64,000 bases of DNA from Diploscapter coronatus (taxonomy: Eukaryota > Nematoda > Chromadorea > Rhabditida > Rhabditidae), in NCBI GenBank assembly GCA_964036155.1, contig OZ038422.1:11865201-11929200 (forward strand), in the 5' to 3' direction. Numbering within the stretch: position 1 is the first letter of the stretch; each line of letters begins with the position of its first letter. The position numbers and the translations under genes were made by a program. Positions 24,201-36,363 of the stretch are shown piece after piece. Under the pieces are notes generated by a model, which saw only the letters and a list, made by a program, of their open reading frames with translations, searched no databases and was not told the DNA's origin.

Positions 24201-27170
24201 GAGTGTCCCCCGGGGAGCAGGTTCAATTTATTACTCGGTACCTGCCTTTGCCCTACTAGATTGGATTTATCGCCCTGGGTTCGGACCCGTACCTGGATTT
24301 CTTATTTTCCGAGTACCTAGAGCCATTTTCACACTTGTCACACACATTTTCGCCGTCCGAAGTTTCAAAAGATGTCCGAAAAAATCGCCCCGCACCTGAA
24401 AAATCCCCGGCATTATCGAATTTCAGCACATTCATTTCTTTGCAGGCAGGGCTAAAAATCCGATTTTCTCACATTTCCCTATCGTTCAATGCGAATTGTT
24501 GCACATAATTTTTGATTCTTGGTGTTTCTAGCGATGTGCTATAACACAGACAGAAAAAACCGGCTGATATCATTTTGAATTTCTATTTTTATACCCTGTT
24601 ATTTTTCTCATAACAACACCAAACTTATTCGATATTTTGCCCGAATTTGGCGATAAAATGGAGTGAGAAAATATGTATTTGCCTGGGGAAAAATAATGAA
24701 TGACTCGAAAATCCCTGAATTGCTTTCTAAATACACTCCGAAAATTTCGTAGAACACAGGGCTTTTCCCTATTTTTTTCATTCAATTCAAGACAAAAACA
24801 AAGGAAGCCTTTGTACAAAAGACGCAATTTTTCAATGGACTCTGAAAAATCACAACTTATTTTTCGTTTTTTTTTTGTAAATTTCAACCATTTTATAGAT
24901 CAAATATAGAAGAAAAGTAGGTGGTGAACTTTCCCAAAAGTCATTATTTCCATATTTTCTCGTTTTTTACTGAATCAAATCATAGCAATGATAGAGTGTA
25001 TTTCCGTAAACATTCATCTTATGCCATTTTTGCGGGAAAACTTATATTTCACATGTGCGGGCATGCTTATTTCCTTTCCAGCTATGACATATTTGTGTCC
25101 CAGACGATTTGAAATGATGTTTCATTATTATGTTAGGATTTTTCCTATGGTTTATATGAGGCTCGTTAACTGAAACAGAAGTGTGGCATGAACCTTCTGA
25201 ACGTGAAGATAATAACCTCAATTAAATTTATCGAATTATTTTCCGTGCCCCTACTCTGAGCCAGACTCTTGAAATATCCTAAAATTGGCTGAACTTTCCA
25301 GACATATTTAAGATTTTTTCCTAAAATAGGCGGATTTTCCGGGTTTTCCGAGGATATTTCAGATTTACAAGGTGTGAGGAAAGAGAAACGCGGAATAGCG
25401 GAAATATTTCTAACTCAACTCAACCGAGAGAACATTTCTTAGAGCATATAAGGGAACCTCGCGCATACTTAAAAATCGAGAGAAAAAAATAGTTTCAGAC
25501 ACATTTGCGTTTCTCAGATTTTGAAATCACATAGTGTTCCCTAATAAAAGGTTCTAAATTTCAGTTTTTAACAGTAAATGTCCTTTATACTTGAGTTATG
25601 ATAATATTTATCATTCAAGCATGGAAGTTTGATGTATGATATCGCTATATTTGACAGACTTCTGAATATTTTAAACTATGACGATGGTATTTAAAATTCC
25701 GAACCCAAAGAACCTAAAATTAACTCGGAACATAATCGTCTTGCGAATATTTTTGCAAGGGGTTTCGTGATCGTTTATGGACTTTCATTTGCACGGATTT
25801 GTTGCCTCATATTCTCTAAAATTCTGTCTTCGACACTCGAGTTCTACTTCTGCTACCCGACCCATCATAATTTTGCACATACGCGCAAAAGTATCTATTT
25901 TCAAGCTCATTTGTGATTAATCGACCATCCCATCCACTGCGCTATGTTATCATCGTTCCAGGAATATAGGAACTTGTTCTGAACTATGATATTTTTAATC
26001 GAACCTATATGATATATTTATGGCAATTTATTTTAAATATCGTTGTGGAAAATATTAATCCTGTCATAATTAATTCTACCCAAATCCAATATTTCAAGTA
26101 TTTTGAAATTATCTTTCTTGATTATTCGTTTTTAGATAACTTTTTATTGTATAAACTATAAGACTTCTTATAATTAACTCTAAAAATTGCCATCGCGCTA
26201 TATCATCATTTCAAGCGAATCTTCTATTTCTTTATATATCTGCCTAATTAAAAGTTTTTTTTTCATCTTCAGCTCTATTTGAAATGCGATTCTTCTAACA
26301 GATTGCCTTTAAATAAGGGAATTCTTAATCTTATGCCTTTTCAACAAGTGTCAATTTGCAAACTGACACCTTTTTAGGAAGTAGCAAAAGGAAGGAAGGG
26401 CACAGCACGTATCAGATGGCGTTCAGTTTATATCTTCTTCTAGGTTCAGCTACCCATTTAAAAAGCTTTTTTAATACTGAAAAGCTGATGTTCATTAAAA
26501 ATATATTCTTGTTAATATATGATATTCTTGTCATTCAAAATTGATTTTATTGTTTAGAAGGCTGATTTTCATCAAAATATATTGATTCCACATATGACAT
26601 GCTTGCTCTTTTATTTTTTCCTTCTGACACTGCTTTCTCCTTGCATTCCTCATCGTTTGATCGGTAATTTGTCATGCTGTCTTCCTGCTCTTCAGCTCTC
26701 CCCTCTTTCCTGCAACAGTTTTGTTGTGTTCGCCATGATAACTCGGGTTCTGCACATTTTCTGGCTGGAAAAATGAAAGGAACGAGGAAAAGGCGTGAAA
26801 AGCGAAAATCAGCCTGCCTGAAACCTGGCCTGTCATAGGTTCTATTTACCCTGAAAATGTCAAAATCCGCTCTAAATCACCTCGAATTCACTTAAATATA
26901 TACTAATCTATAAAAATTAGCTTTAAGTCACTAAATCCGAAATTGTTTGTTCTAAATCCACCTTAAATCATGCAAATCACTATAAGTTATCTTAATTCCT
27001 ATTATATCGCATTAAATTCAATTAAAATCCATTTTAAACCCCAAATTATTTCTTTTAATCTTCCCAAATCTAAATTAAATCCGTTTTATTGTTGTTCTTG
27101 TTTTTTTTTTTTTAATTTATTTGTCAAAATATTTATCTCCTCTAAAATCGATTATTTCAGGCGACAAATC
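21275..27170. other. Gene-poor region upstream of the SK channel
   Basis: About 5.9 kb without a supported exon. A purine-rich GA tract lies at about 23110-23190 and a GC-richer block at about 24130-24420. A TTTCAG at 27155-27160 just before the channel start suggests a 5' non-coding exon or trans-splice acceptor. Most of this is probably regulatory DNA for the channel gene. Confidence 0.5.
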
Positions 27171-30100
27171 ATGTCTGCCTCTATGCTCCAACACATGTGC
27201 AGCCTCGACGAGAGCAGTTCCAATGTAAGGCAGATTTTTGAAACCCGGATATATGAAATCCCGTTTTTCAAAGTAGATGTATGAAAACTCGCATTTTTGA
27301 AATGATATGATAAAACATAAACATCAAATGGATATTGTACGGCATAAAAATGCTGAAAATCACTGAGGATCAGCTTTTCAGTATTGATTTGTGCATTTCA
27401 GTCATGAAAATTGATGAAGATCAGCCTTAAATTCAATATTTCAGTACCAACAACAACGGAAACGTCGAGCCGGAATGTCTTCGGGTTCAATGCTAGTCGC
27501 ACAGAATTCAACAGTCAGGTATCATATTAAAAATTAACCACTAAATTCAAAGTTTGCGTGAGTTAACTATTTAAATAGTCAATATTATTCCAAAAAGTCG
27601 TTATCTAATCATATCTTGTCCTTGAACTGATTAGGAACTTGATTACAGTAATGGATTCGCGACTTTGGGAGGGCGATCACCGCAATCCGGACAGAGTTCA
27701 TTCGACTCTAACCAGGACATCCATCAGATTTCCATGAATGTCATGAGGGTCAATGGACTGGGGACAGGGTCTATGAGACCGTTATTGACTACCTCTCCTA
27801 AGGTAATTAGAATAATTAAGTAGCCAAGTTTAGATAATTAGAAATAGTATTTACATATAGAAGGTAGTAGTTAGTTTAAAAATTAAAATTTGAATTATTA
27901 AACTTAGATAATTAATTTAAATTAAATTTGAATGTTTTAGTGTTCTCAGTCGCAAACCCATCTAGTTCGAGTACCGTCTTCCCGGAAAGTTCAGGCCAAT
28001 TTAAGTTTGGAGGAAGATAGCTTAACTTTGCACTACGATAGACATCATAGTTGTGGTTAGTTTAAACTTAATTCGTTTAAATTAAATTTTAAAATGTCAT
28101 ATTATATTGTCATGGGCATATATTCGAATTTAAAATTGTTTATTTAATTTCTAAATGCTATATAGTATCATTTGTTTGTACATAACCTATTTATACTTGA
28201 TCTACCATTATTTCGTCTTTCATACTCCCACACTTTTGTATTGTTAGACTAATACAAATCCAATTATGCATATTTGAATATTTACCCGTGGGAGTTTTTC
28301 TGAGTTAATTTAATCATCCCCGTAGATATAATTTGAATTTTGCCATGGAAACGGTAGAATCGGAGCGAGATATGGCAGAATTCTCCCTACATTTTCCTTG
28401 TATTTAATATATTTCTGCCGATTCAGAGATACGTATTCATGCTAAAATAATAAGTTTTAGTCGAGATAATCCTTTCTTTCGTTTTGTTTAAAACGACGAA
28501 GGATTTCATATACCCACCTTTATCATATCCATTGCGGATTTGTGCTAGATATTGGAAAGTCTACATTGTTATTTATATACATGATTTTTCTAGCACTTTC
28601 TTAGATAATACTTCCATTTATATTGGCAGATTTTATCTTAGCTTCCATCGCTTAAAATTTAGTTTTTTTGCGATTTCATATATCCAAATTGTTTAACTAC
28701 TGATATTTAAAGGTTCCATATATCCCATATCTACAAACCAGAGATTGCAGTTTCCATATTTAGAGTGAGTATTTTAACGCGTGTTTCAGCGTCTGACTCT
28801 GCATCGGCTTTCTAATTAATGCTCCCTTGCATCCCCTCTCTATGGCAGTCTTCCTTTATGCTCATTTATTTCTATTTCTCTTTGTTCCCGTCCGTCCTCC
28901 TATTCTTGCCCCTTGTTATTTTCATTCAATATTTTCCTTCTCGACCCCCGAAATATAAATTTCACATTTCACTCACATCAAATTCGCTGCATTAGAAATC
29001 GGTGAATTTTAAAGTTTACCTGAAATCCGGATTTCGAAGGATTTCGTACAGCCATTTTACTTGCAATTTCGAATCTTTTAGGACTCGATATATCAATTTT
29101 ACCTAAAAAGCTATGAAATTTTCAGGATATAATATATTTAGGGTCCCCAAGCTTCGTCCCTTTGCAAAAATGCGTTTGCGGTAGAGAATGTGGTAGTTCG
29201 AGACAGAAAATTTGGAAAGGAAATACCTTTTCAAGCCCAAAATGTCATAAAAGTCCACTCCTAAATCAATGATACACTTGATAAAATGGTTCTACTCTGC
29301 CAAAAGCCATGGCAAAATACTGGCACACAACAGCGCACAAATAATATTTAGTTTGCGAAAACGCGTTCATTTTGAATGATGTAGTTTTTCGATCAGAAAT
29401 TTATTTCTTTTTATCTTCTTCTCCGCAGAGATCTTATTTACAGCTCAGATCATCTTTTTGTCCAAAAAATTTTACTCCGAAATGCGATTTACCATATCAA
29501 CTTGGGGACTCGAAATATATTCTCTAAGACAAACTATAGTGTTTTTCTAAATTGAAAAATTGTCTATTTTAAAAGTATACGTGAAAATCTGAATTTTTTT
29601 AGGATTTCATATATCCTTTCTCCAAATCTCGCGTTGTATTTTAATCCATACATATCCCGCAGCTTTCAAATGCACAATGCACCATTTGCCTCCGGTTATC
29701 TTTCCCTGCCATTTTTCGCCTTTTCCAGGTCTAATTTGTATTCAGGCGTTGTTCAGTTTGTGTATTTCATTATACGTTCATTCCAGCCGGACTTGGAAAA
29801 CTTGTAACGTTGTAGCGCTTAACATACGAAATAGCGCTAGAAAATTATTTCGCTCTATCATAATTCATCCTAGCTAGCACTATTTCGTATGTTAGTGTTG
29901 AAGAATGTAACGACTTCTCCAAAATGGTCACTTTCAGCCATTTTTTGCCGTAAAATGCAACTTTTCTCCCAAAAATTCGCCGTGCCGCTTCTAATTTTCA
30001 GCTGCTCATTGAATTTTCACATTTTTGCCTGCCAAAACATCCCTTTTCTCTTTCCTTTCCAGGCAAAGAGAAAATAACATGACGCTATTTTTAATATCAT

Positions 30101-33100
30101 GAATGGAAATGGAAGAAAAATAGGCATATCTGAAAATCTTGTTTCGTTTTGAACATTAGCACATTAGTTTAAATCACATATTGAATCTAAAGCACTAAAA
30201 TACGCTAAATTTATTTTTTTGTTTTTTTTTTTTTAAATTAAACGCTAAACGTTAAATTTTCGGATTCGTGTATCCTTTCTCTTTCGTATCTAGAGTCGGA
30301 TCTATCTAAACTAAATGGGGATATGTATGGGCGTAATTATCTTCAGCTTTTCCCCTTTCTCTTTTTTGCCCCGCTATGCTCCAGCTAACATAGCGTTTTT
30401 CCGTTGCCAATTTTCGCCACATTTTCACTCTCGATTTCATTCCATTCCATACGAGCACTTTCTTTCGACTTTTAACGCGCGTTTCATTGAATTTCACTTT
30501 CGCGTGTTTCGTATAAGGACTTCCGTTTTCGTGACTTTGTCATGTGATATTTTCCTGAATTTGTTTACGGAAAATTGCGGACTTATCGTGGATTTTTACG
30601 GACGTTTGCGGAATTTTGGCGGCTCGAGTTCCGAAGGCTAGATGTCTCATCCATCGCCCAGCGAAATGTCGTGCTGTTCTGAGCCCACATTTTCCCCCGA
30701 GCTTCTCAGGTCGGTCACCATATTCATACGTCGATTTAAATACTGTATTTTCTAAAATTGAAGCACCCTACATTATTATCAAAAGGTCCGGAACCTCTAT
30801 TTTTAGAACATGCTAAATTTTATCATTCGAGATTAACATATACTAAATAACTTTCATCATTTAAAACTAAGTAAAGCCACAATCCGTAGTTTTTTTCCTA
30901 ATAGAAGTTCCTGTTCTTCAATGTTAAACGAATACGGTAAAATCGACTATGAATATGAGTTTCTTTCTAGAGAACACATGCTACAAACCGCGGATCGTCC
31001 CCCTAGGGGCATACTTCGAGCTAACCGTCTGAACGCCCAACCGAAGCAGCTATCTTTCGACGTTCCACCCTCACCCGCACCGTCACCCAAGTCCAGCAAT
31101 GTTTCATCGTCAGGGTCGTACGTCTTTGAGCGATACCCGAGAAACGCCGCGAAACGACAGCACAACTCGTGTAAACGAGATCCAGCGAGATTCCGACTAG
31201 CCATTCTAAATCAACGGAGCAACTCTGAGTCGATGTTCCGAATGCACGATTTACGAGAAAACGGAATTGAGGCCTCGAGAAGAATGTCCATGGCGTATTT
31301 GCCCACCAGAGAACAAGCCCTACTTAGGAGAATCCTAGGACCGCAGGGGTTGAGCTGGATCAATTCGGATCGTAAGATTTTTCTAATTAGTCAAATTTTT
31401 AAGGGTACCGTCTACAGAAGTTCATCAATTTTGTACAGGGCACTCATGATATTTGTCATTTGAAATAGGGTACATTTGAAAGAATTCTAAAATAGAATCC
31501 TACGAAATAGACTTGATTTCTGAATTTTATGAGATAATATTCGTAGTTTATTCATAAGGCTTCCCTTGATTTTGCAGATTTCCTGCAAAGTTATGGAATT
31601 TTTCTCTTTCCAAGACTTTAAATTGACGTGTTATGATATTTCAAAGTTGATCTTCATCAAAATATATGCACATGACAATAAAGAATTGTAATTTAAATTT
31701 AACTTTCAGATTTAAAAACAATTAGTTCAGGCGAAAACACGTCAAGGAAGTCCGTTTCTATCGCTTATTCAAACGATTTGGAGGCCCAGAAGAGCGGTGG
31801 TCTTTTGATAAGCGGTATTGGAAATACCGGCACCGGGGGCGGTGATGATTCAGAAACCCCGCTTGTCGAAGGCGAGGAAGAAAATAACAGGTACGGTTTC
31901 GAAGTCGTACCTACTTTTGAACTGACACTAAGCACTCTGGATTAGAGCGGAGCAAAAAAGCAACTCACTCATCTTTTCCCATAATAATTTCTCACAATTT
32001 CAGTATGTTGGAATTTATTTCATGTTTGTCGAATTATACTAAGAAATGTTTTCCTAAAGTTCACTTTCTTTGATTTAGAATAATACATACAATAGGGAAA
32101 TCTTATAACTTTCTTGAAAATGTCGTAAAATAATAATAAATCATGCCTAGTGGTGGCCGACTAATTAAACGCGAGATTCTCCATGATAAACGACGGATCG
32201 TCTGTGATAGAGCTTTGGCTTTTTCGATTTTGGGAATTCGTAAGTCCGGGTTTAAATCTATTTTAAGTTAAATCCGACTTTAGTGTTAATGATAATCGAG
32301 AGTGAATTACGATCTTCGAATATTATATTAGCCGGTTCGGTTTGGAGCCTGCTGCTTAAATTAGCGATGATGTTATCCACCGCTGTGCTATTGGTCTTCG
32401 TAGCGCTATTTCACGTCATTGAAATTCAGGTAAATAAATTTAAAAATGCTATCTTTGTCGAAATCTGTAATAATTTGTAAAAATATTAATAAGTGAAATA
32501 GAATGGTATTCTTAAAAACGATAAAATATGTAAAATGCTAGAATTTAACAATAATTATTAACACGATGTTAATTTTTAGCTATTCATGAACGCTAACGCT
32601 GCGGACGACTGGCGAGTTTCAATAACGCGAAGACGAGCTATTCAAGTTGTTTTGGAATTGTTAGTTTGCGCACTACAACCCATACCTTTGGAGTTGGGCA
32701 CTTGGTATCGGGATCATCAAATTGCTATGGTCAGTCAATTGAATACTTTTTAAGTTTAAACTTACTTAATTTCAGAGACTCCACACGCTGAACGTATTCC
32801 TTTCAATCTGTATGTTCTTCAGATTATATTGGCTTTGTCGAGTTATGTTGTTACATTCAAGGTATCTATATTTTAAATATTGAAATATTTTAATTTGAAA
32901 TTCAGATTATTCACCGATGCTAGCAGTAGAAGTATTGCAGGTTTAAATCGAGTGAATTTCAATGCCCGGTTCATTTTGAAGACATTAATGACTATATGTC
33001 CAGGTACGGTTAAATTTAAGCTATAATTTATTTAGAATTGGATATTTAATTTGATCATAACTAGTTAAAAATTGACATTTCAGGTCAAATGCTAACGCTA

Positions 33101-34501
33101 TTCACCGTCTCTTTATGGATCATTGCGGGATGGATCCTAAGAATCTGTGAAAGGTTCAAATTTTCAATCAATACTCTAAAAATTTCGATGTTTAGGGAAT
33201 ACCTAGATGTCGATTCAAGAAAAGATTTCGACTATATTAATTCAATATGGCTGGTTGCTATTACATTTCTGAGTGTTGGATACGGTAACCTTAGCCTATT
33301 TTACCAAATGGCATCGAAGCGATAATTTTAGGAGACATTGTCCCAAGAACCTATTGTGGTAGAATGATGGCGGTGATCACTGGTATTTTGGTAAGTTATA
33401 TCATTTTATGGTAGCAATACTCGGCATCTGCCAACACAGTCGAACTCAGCCTCGGTAAAGAATGGGGAATTGGCTAAACTCGGCTGTGAAAATCGACTAA
33501 GCTTGGTCTGAAAAAAAAAAAAATTTGCTCGACCGAGCTCAGCTGAGATCGACCGCTCAGGCAGATGCGGGTATCGTTATTTTTGGTAACTATTACCACT
33601 TCTTATCATTTTAGGGTACCTGTGCATCTTCGATGGTAGTCGCCGTTATTGCGAGAAAGTTGGAATTAACGAGGGCTGAAAAACACGTTCATAATTTCAT
33701 GATGGATACCCAATTGACGAAACAGCTCAAACATAGCGCTGCTAATGTTTTAAGGTAAGCGTCTGAATTATTTGAAGTTCTGAGGCTCAATTTGAAAATT
33801 TTGAAGTTTAATTTTAAACTGATGAAGTTGAATTTAGAAATCTTAAATTTAACTTTGTCTTCCCACACTAACATGAAATTAAATATATTAACTTCCAGAA
33901 CTTAACGTAATGGTAAATTAAATTCAATGAAATTTCAGAGAAACCTGGTTCATCTACAAATACCGTAAGCTCTGCGAAAAGGTGGATTTTGCGAAAATCC
34001 GAATGCACCAGAGGAAATTCTTGGTCGCTATCTATGAAATGAGAAGAGTCAAGCGAGAACAGAGAAAATTAGCTGAGAATCTGGTATCGTTAGGAGACGT
34101 TGCTAAGGTAAAACAGTTCAAATTGAAGTGCTTTCCTAAATTTGAACATTCAGACCTCCTCAAATACGTACGAATTAGTCCACGATGTGCATTCCACCCA
34201 GGAAGGTCTGTGCCTTCGCGTCACCGCTATTGAGCATACTTTATCGGATATTCAAAGGGAGTTATCAGTGCTTTCAGAGCTTTTGCGATCGTCCAGGTGC
34301 GATATTTAGAAATAATTTAATTTCGAATTTAAAAATGCTAGGTATTATAAAAAGTTTTAAAAGATTTTCTAAATTTATAGCTTGAAATTTAAAAAAAAAA
34401 AAGAATTTGATTTTAGGAAACATAGTTTGGCAACTTGTGACGCTGAACAGGAAGGACTGGTTATGAGAAGAAGTCTGCCTAGACGTTCCCCTGATATGTA
34501 A
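27171..34501 (+). CDS. Small-conductance Ca2+-activated K+ channel (SK/KCNN, kcnl type)
   Basis: Voltage-independent potassium channel opened by calcium-calmodulin. The common part runs from 31710 to 34501 in 13 exons (31710-31890, 32151-32239, 32284-32429, 32580-32729, 32776-32861, 32906-33003, 33084-33153, 33196-33294, 33332-33390, 33615-33754, 33939-34107, 34154-34296, 34417-34501). Six membrane segments are visible. The pore signature SVGYGD is split across the 33294/33332 junction. The next exons give the calmodulin-binding domain ([15 protein letters not shown] ... [18 protein letters not shown]) and a coiled-coil tail. Two alternative N-termini both end in phase 1 and fit the exon at 31710. 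Set A is 27171-27224, 27445-27518, 27649-27802 and 27941-28055. Set B is 30642-30709 and 30905-31371, beginning [13 protein letters not shown]. elegans kcnl genes are known for such isoforms; which paralogue this is I cannot tell. Confidence 0.9.
28056..30641 (+). promoter_or_regulatory. Long intron and likely promoter of the short channel isoform
   Basis: About 2.6 kb between the two alternative first-exon sets, with no coding exon that fits in phase. It holds several copies of the GGATTTCATATATCC-like word (28501, 28671, 28711, 29602) and a strong hairpin at 29814-29899. Promoter activity for isoform B is inferred from position. Confidence 0.4.
29814..29899. repeat. Strong hairpin in a channel intron
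   Basis: The left arm contains TAACATACGAAATAGCGCTAG (29820-29840, written here only as a positional guide: key core ACATACGAAATAG) and the right arm at 29874-29899 is its reverse complement with about two mismatches. The loop is about 33 bases. It could be a foldback element or a structured RNA. Confidence 0.65.
33411..33580. mobile_element. Foldback element in the channel pore intron
   Basis: Arms of about 45 bp (33411-33455 and 33533-33580) share GGCATCTGCC/GGCAGATGC and CTCAGC blocks in inverted order, with an A-rich centre. It is GC-richer than the surrounding intron, which suggests insertion. Non-coding and MITE-like; the family was not searched. Confidence 0.55.
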
Positions 34502-36363
34502 AAAAGTTTCGACACATTTTCTGCAAGTTTCCGAGACTTATTTTTTTAAGTTTTAAAAACTTTTTACACAAACTGTTAAATACTGGTTGTTTTATTTATT
34601 ATTATAATGTCTTGCTCAAAAGGTTTAAATTTACTTATCAAATTGAAAAACTTTAAATTTGCCTTGATTCTTTTGGTTCATTTGACTATCAAAGATATTG
34701 TATTTCTAAATCTGATCCTGATTTTACGGGTTTAAAGTAAAGCATCTCATCATCGAACAATCTACTAAAAATATCGTTACTTTTGTCGCAAAGCGATGAA
34801 AAATTCGAAATAAATTGCTTTTGACTTGGTGATTTTTCAGATTTGATTTTTTTCCTAAAATTATCCAAAGCTTTAGAATTGGACCTCAATTATATAGAGT
34901 CGTGCTTGAAAATTTCCCCTAAACTTTTACCTCCTTTCTTTTCCCAACGCTATTTTCACATTTCATTCAAAGTCGGTTTCAAAGGTGCACTTCCTGTCGC
35001 GAAAAATTCAATGGTGAGGTAAACAATTTTGAAGAATCTAGTCAAGTCTTAGAGTTTTGAAAGTCATTCAAATTGAAACAATACATGAAGGTTCAAAGGT
35101 AAGAAGATCGAGAAATCTTCAAAAAATCACGTTACCTTATCCTTTAATTAAAAATTTGGTATAGGAAATCCGAATTTAATATATTCCGAATTTTTATAAT
35201 AGTACTATCAAATAACGATAAAAACTTGAAATTTAGGATAAAACTGGGTATGAAGTATAACTTTGACGGATACTTGGAATCCAGCTTTCACATATGCCTG
35301 GTCCGAATGTTACTCGTTTCCACCAAGGTGTTCTTTCTGTCTCTTTTCCAACTCTTCTTCTGTGTGTAACATTGCCTCTTGCCATTAACATCATTAATCA
35401 CTTTTAGCCCATTTTACCCCCTCTTTGAAGATCCATGAAAAATGGATTAATGACGGATTTCCAACAGCCTATTTTCTGCTTTATTTCTTCATTTCCTGCT
35501 TTGCAGGCCCAGCTTCTAATTTTCGCGTCCAGATTTTCGCCATATGCGCTAAATTTTAGGAATTATCGCTTAAATTTGTTCCATCTATTTATTTTTTTTA
35601 TAGATTTGTCATTGAAAACTTACCTTCATGAAGAAAATCTACAGAGAATTGCCAATTCCATCTATTTTTGGTAATTTTTGACATGATAAAGCTTGATTTT
35701 CATTTAAAAATCATGAAATAATCGGTAGAAAATTGCTATTTTTTTAAATTTTCGATGAAGGCCAGCTTTTTCTTCCCATTTTCCATCACTTTGTCATGTT
35801 TTGGCCTGTTTTTGCCACTTTCAGCCCGACTGTCAGATTGCATTAGTCAAAATGTTCCGAAAACGCTGTGCACTGTTTCCGAGCATCCTTTCTCCCCCTA
35901 CAACATTCCTCTATGAAAATTGATCGCTATCTGAAATTCCACCTCAAAAACTGTCTATTTTCAAAAACCAATGCTAAATTCTATAAAAATTCACCAAAAT
36001 CACTATAAGACTGAGTCGCATCAAGTCTAGGCATCGTAAGTCAATCTTAAAGTTGATCTACATCAAAAATCCATTTTAATAAAGGTCATGTAACACAATT
36101 TATCCTTTGAGTTCTAGTAAACTGGAAAATGGCGAAACTAGAAAGAGATTGCGCTAACCTATTTATTTTATTCAAACCTCCGATTTTATCGAATTTTTCA
36201 TGTTTTCTATTAAACCCTCCTGATTCACGTGTGGTGGAATAGAGTTCGATCGAATTTAATACCCTTTCTTTCCGCTACCAGGCAAAACCCCCGATATTTT
36301 ACAAGCAAACACATACGCACGCTCTAGTCTATTCGATCAATACTCCAATCTAATCAGAGCTCC
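34502..36363. other. Intergenic region, channel gene to FLVCR-like gene
   Basis: Mostly without features. One minus-strand open stretch at 34687-34889 looks exon-like (listed separately). The rest is AT-rich with no supported exon. Confidence 0.4.
34687..34858 (-). CDS. Possible orphan terminal exon
   Basis: A minus-strand frame preceded by TTTTAG encodes a charged peptide (KKIKSEKSPSQKQF ... FDDEMLYFKPVKSGSD) ending in EIQYL and a TGA near 34687. It is compositionally protein-like, but no upstream exon with a start codon fits. It could be the last exon of a small unrecognised gene or chance. Confidence 0.2.

Noticed and set aside
24240..24310. tRNA-like GGTTC words
   Set aside because: No cloverleaf could be drawn: no paired acceptor arm or anticodon arm at the right spacing.
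24570..24887. 105-codon open frame, minus strand
   Set aside because: No domain, no supporting exons, overlapping open frame on the other strand; likely chance, though RNA data could change this.
28790..28820. Alternative exon after 28055 ending in TAA
   Set aside because: It fits in phase and would end isoform A early, but the join to 31710 is also in phase and gives a complete channel, which is more plausible.
30315..30641. 108-codon open frame, plus strand
   Set aside because: No domain; it runs into the start of channel exon set B in a different frame and lacks splice support.
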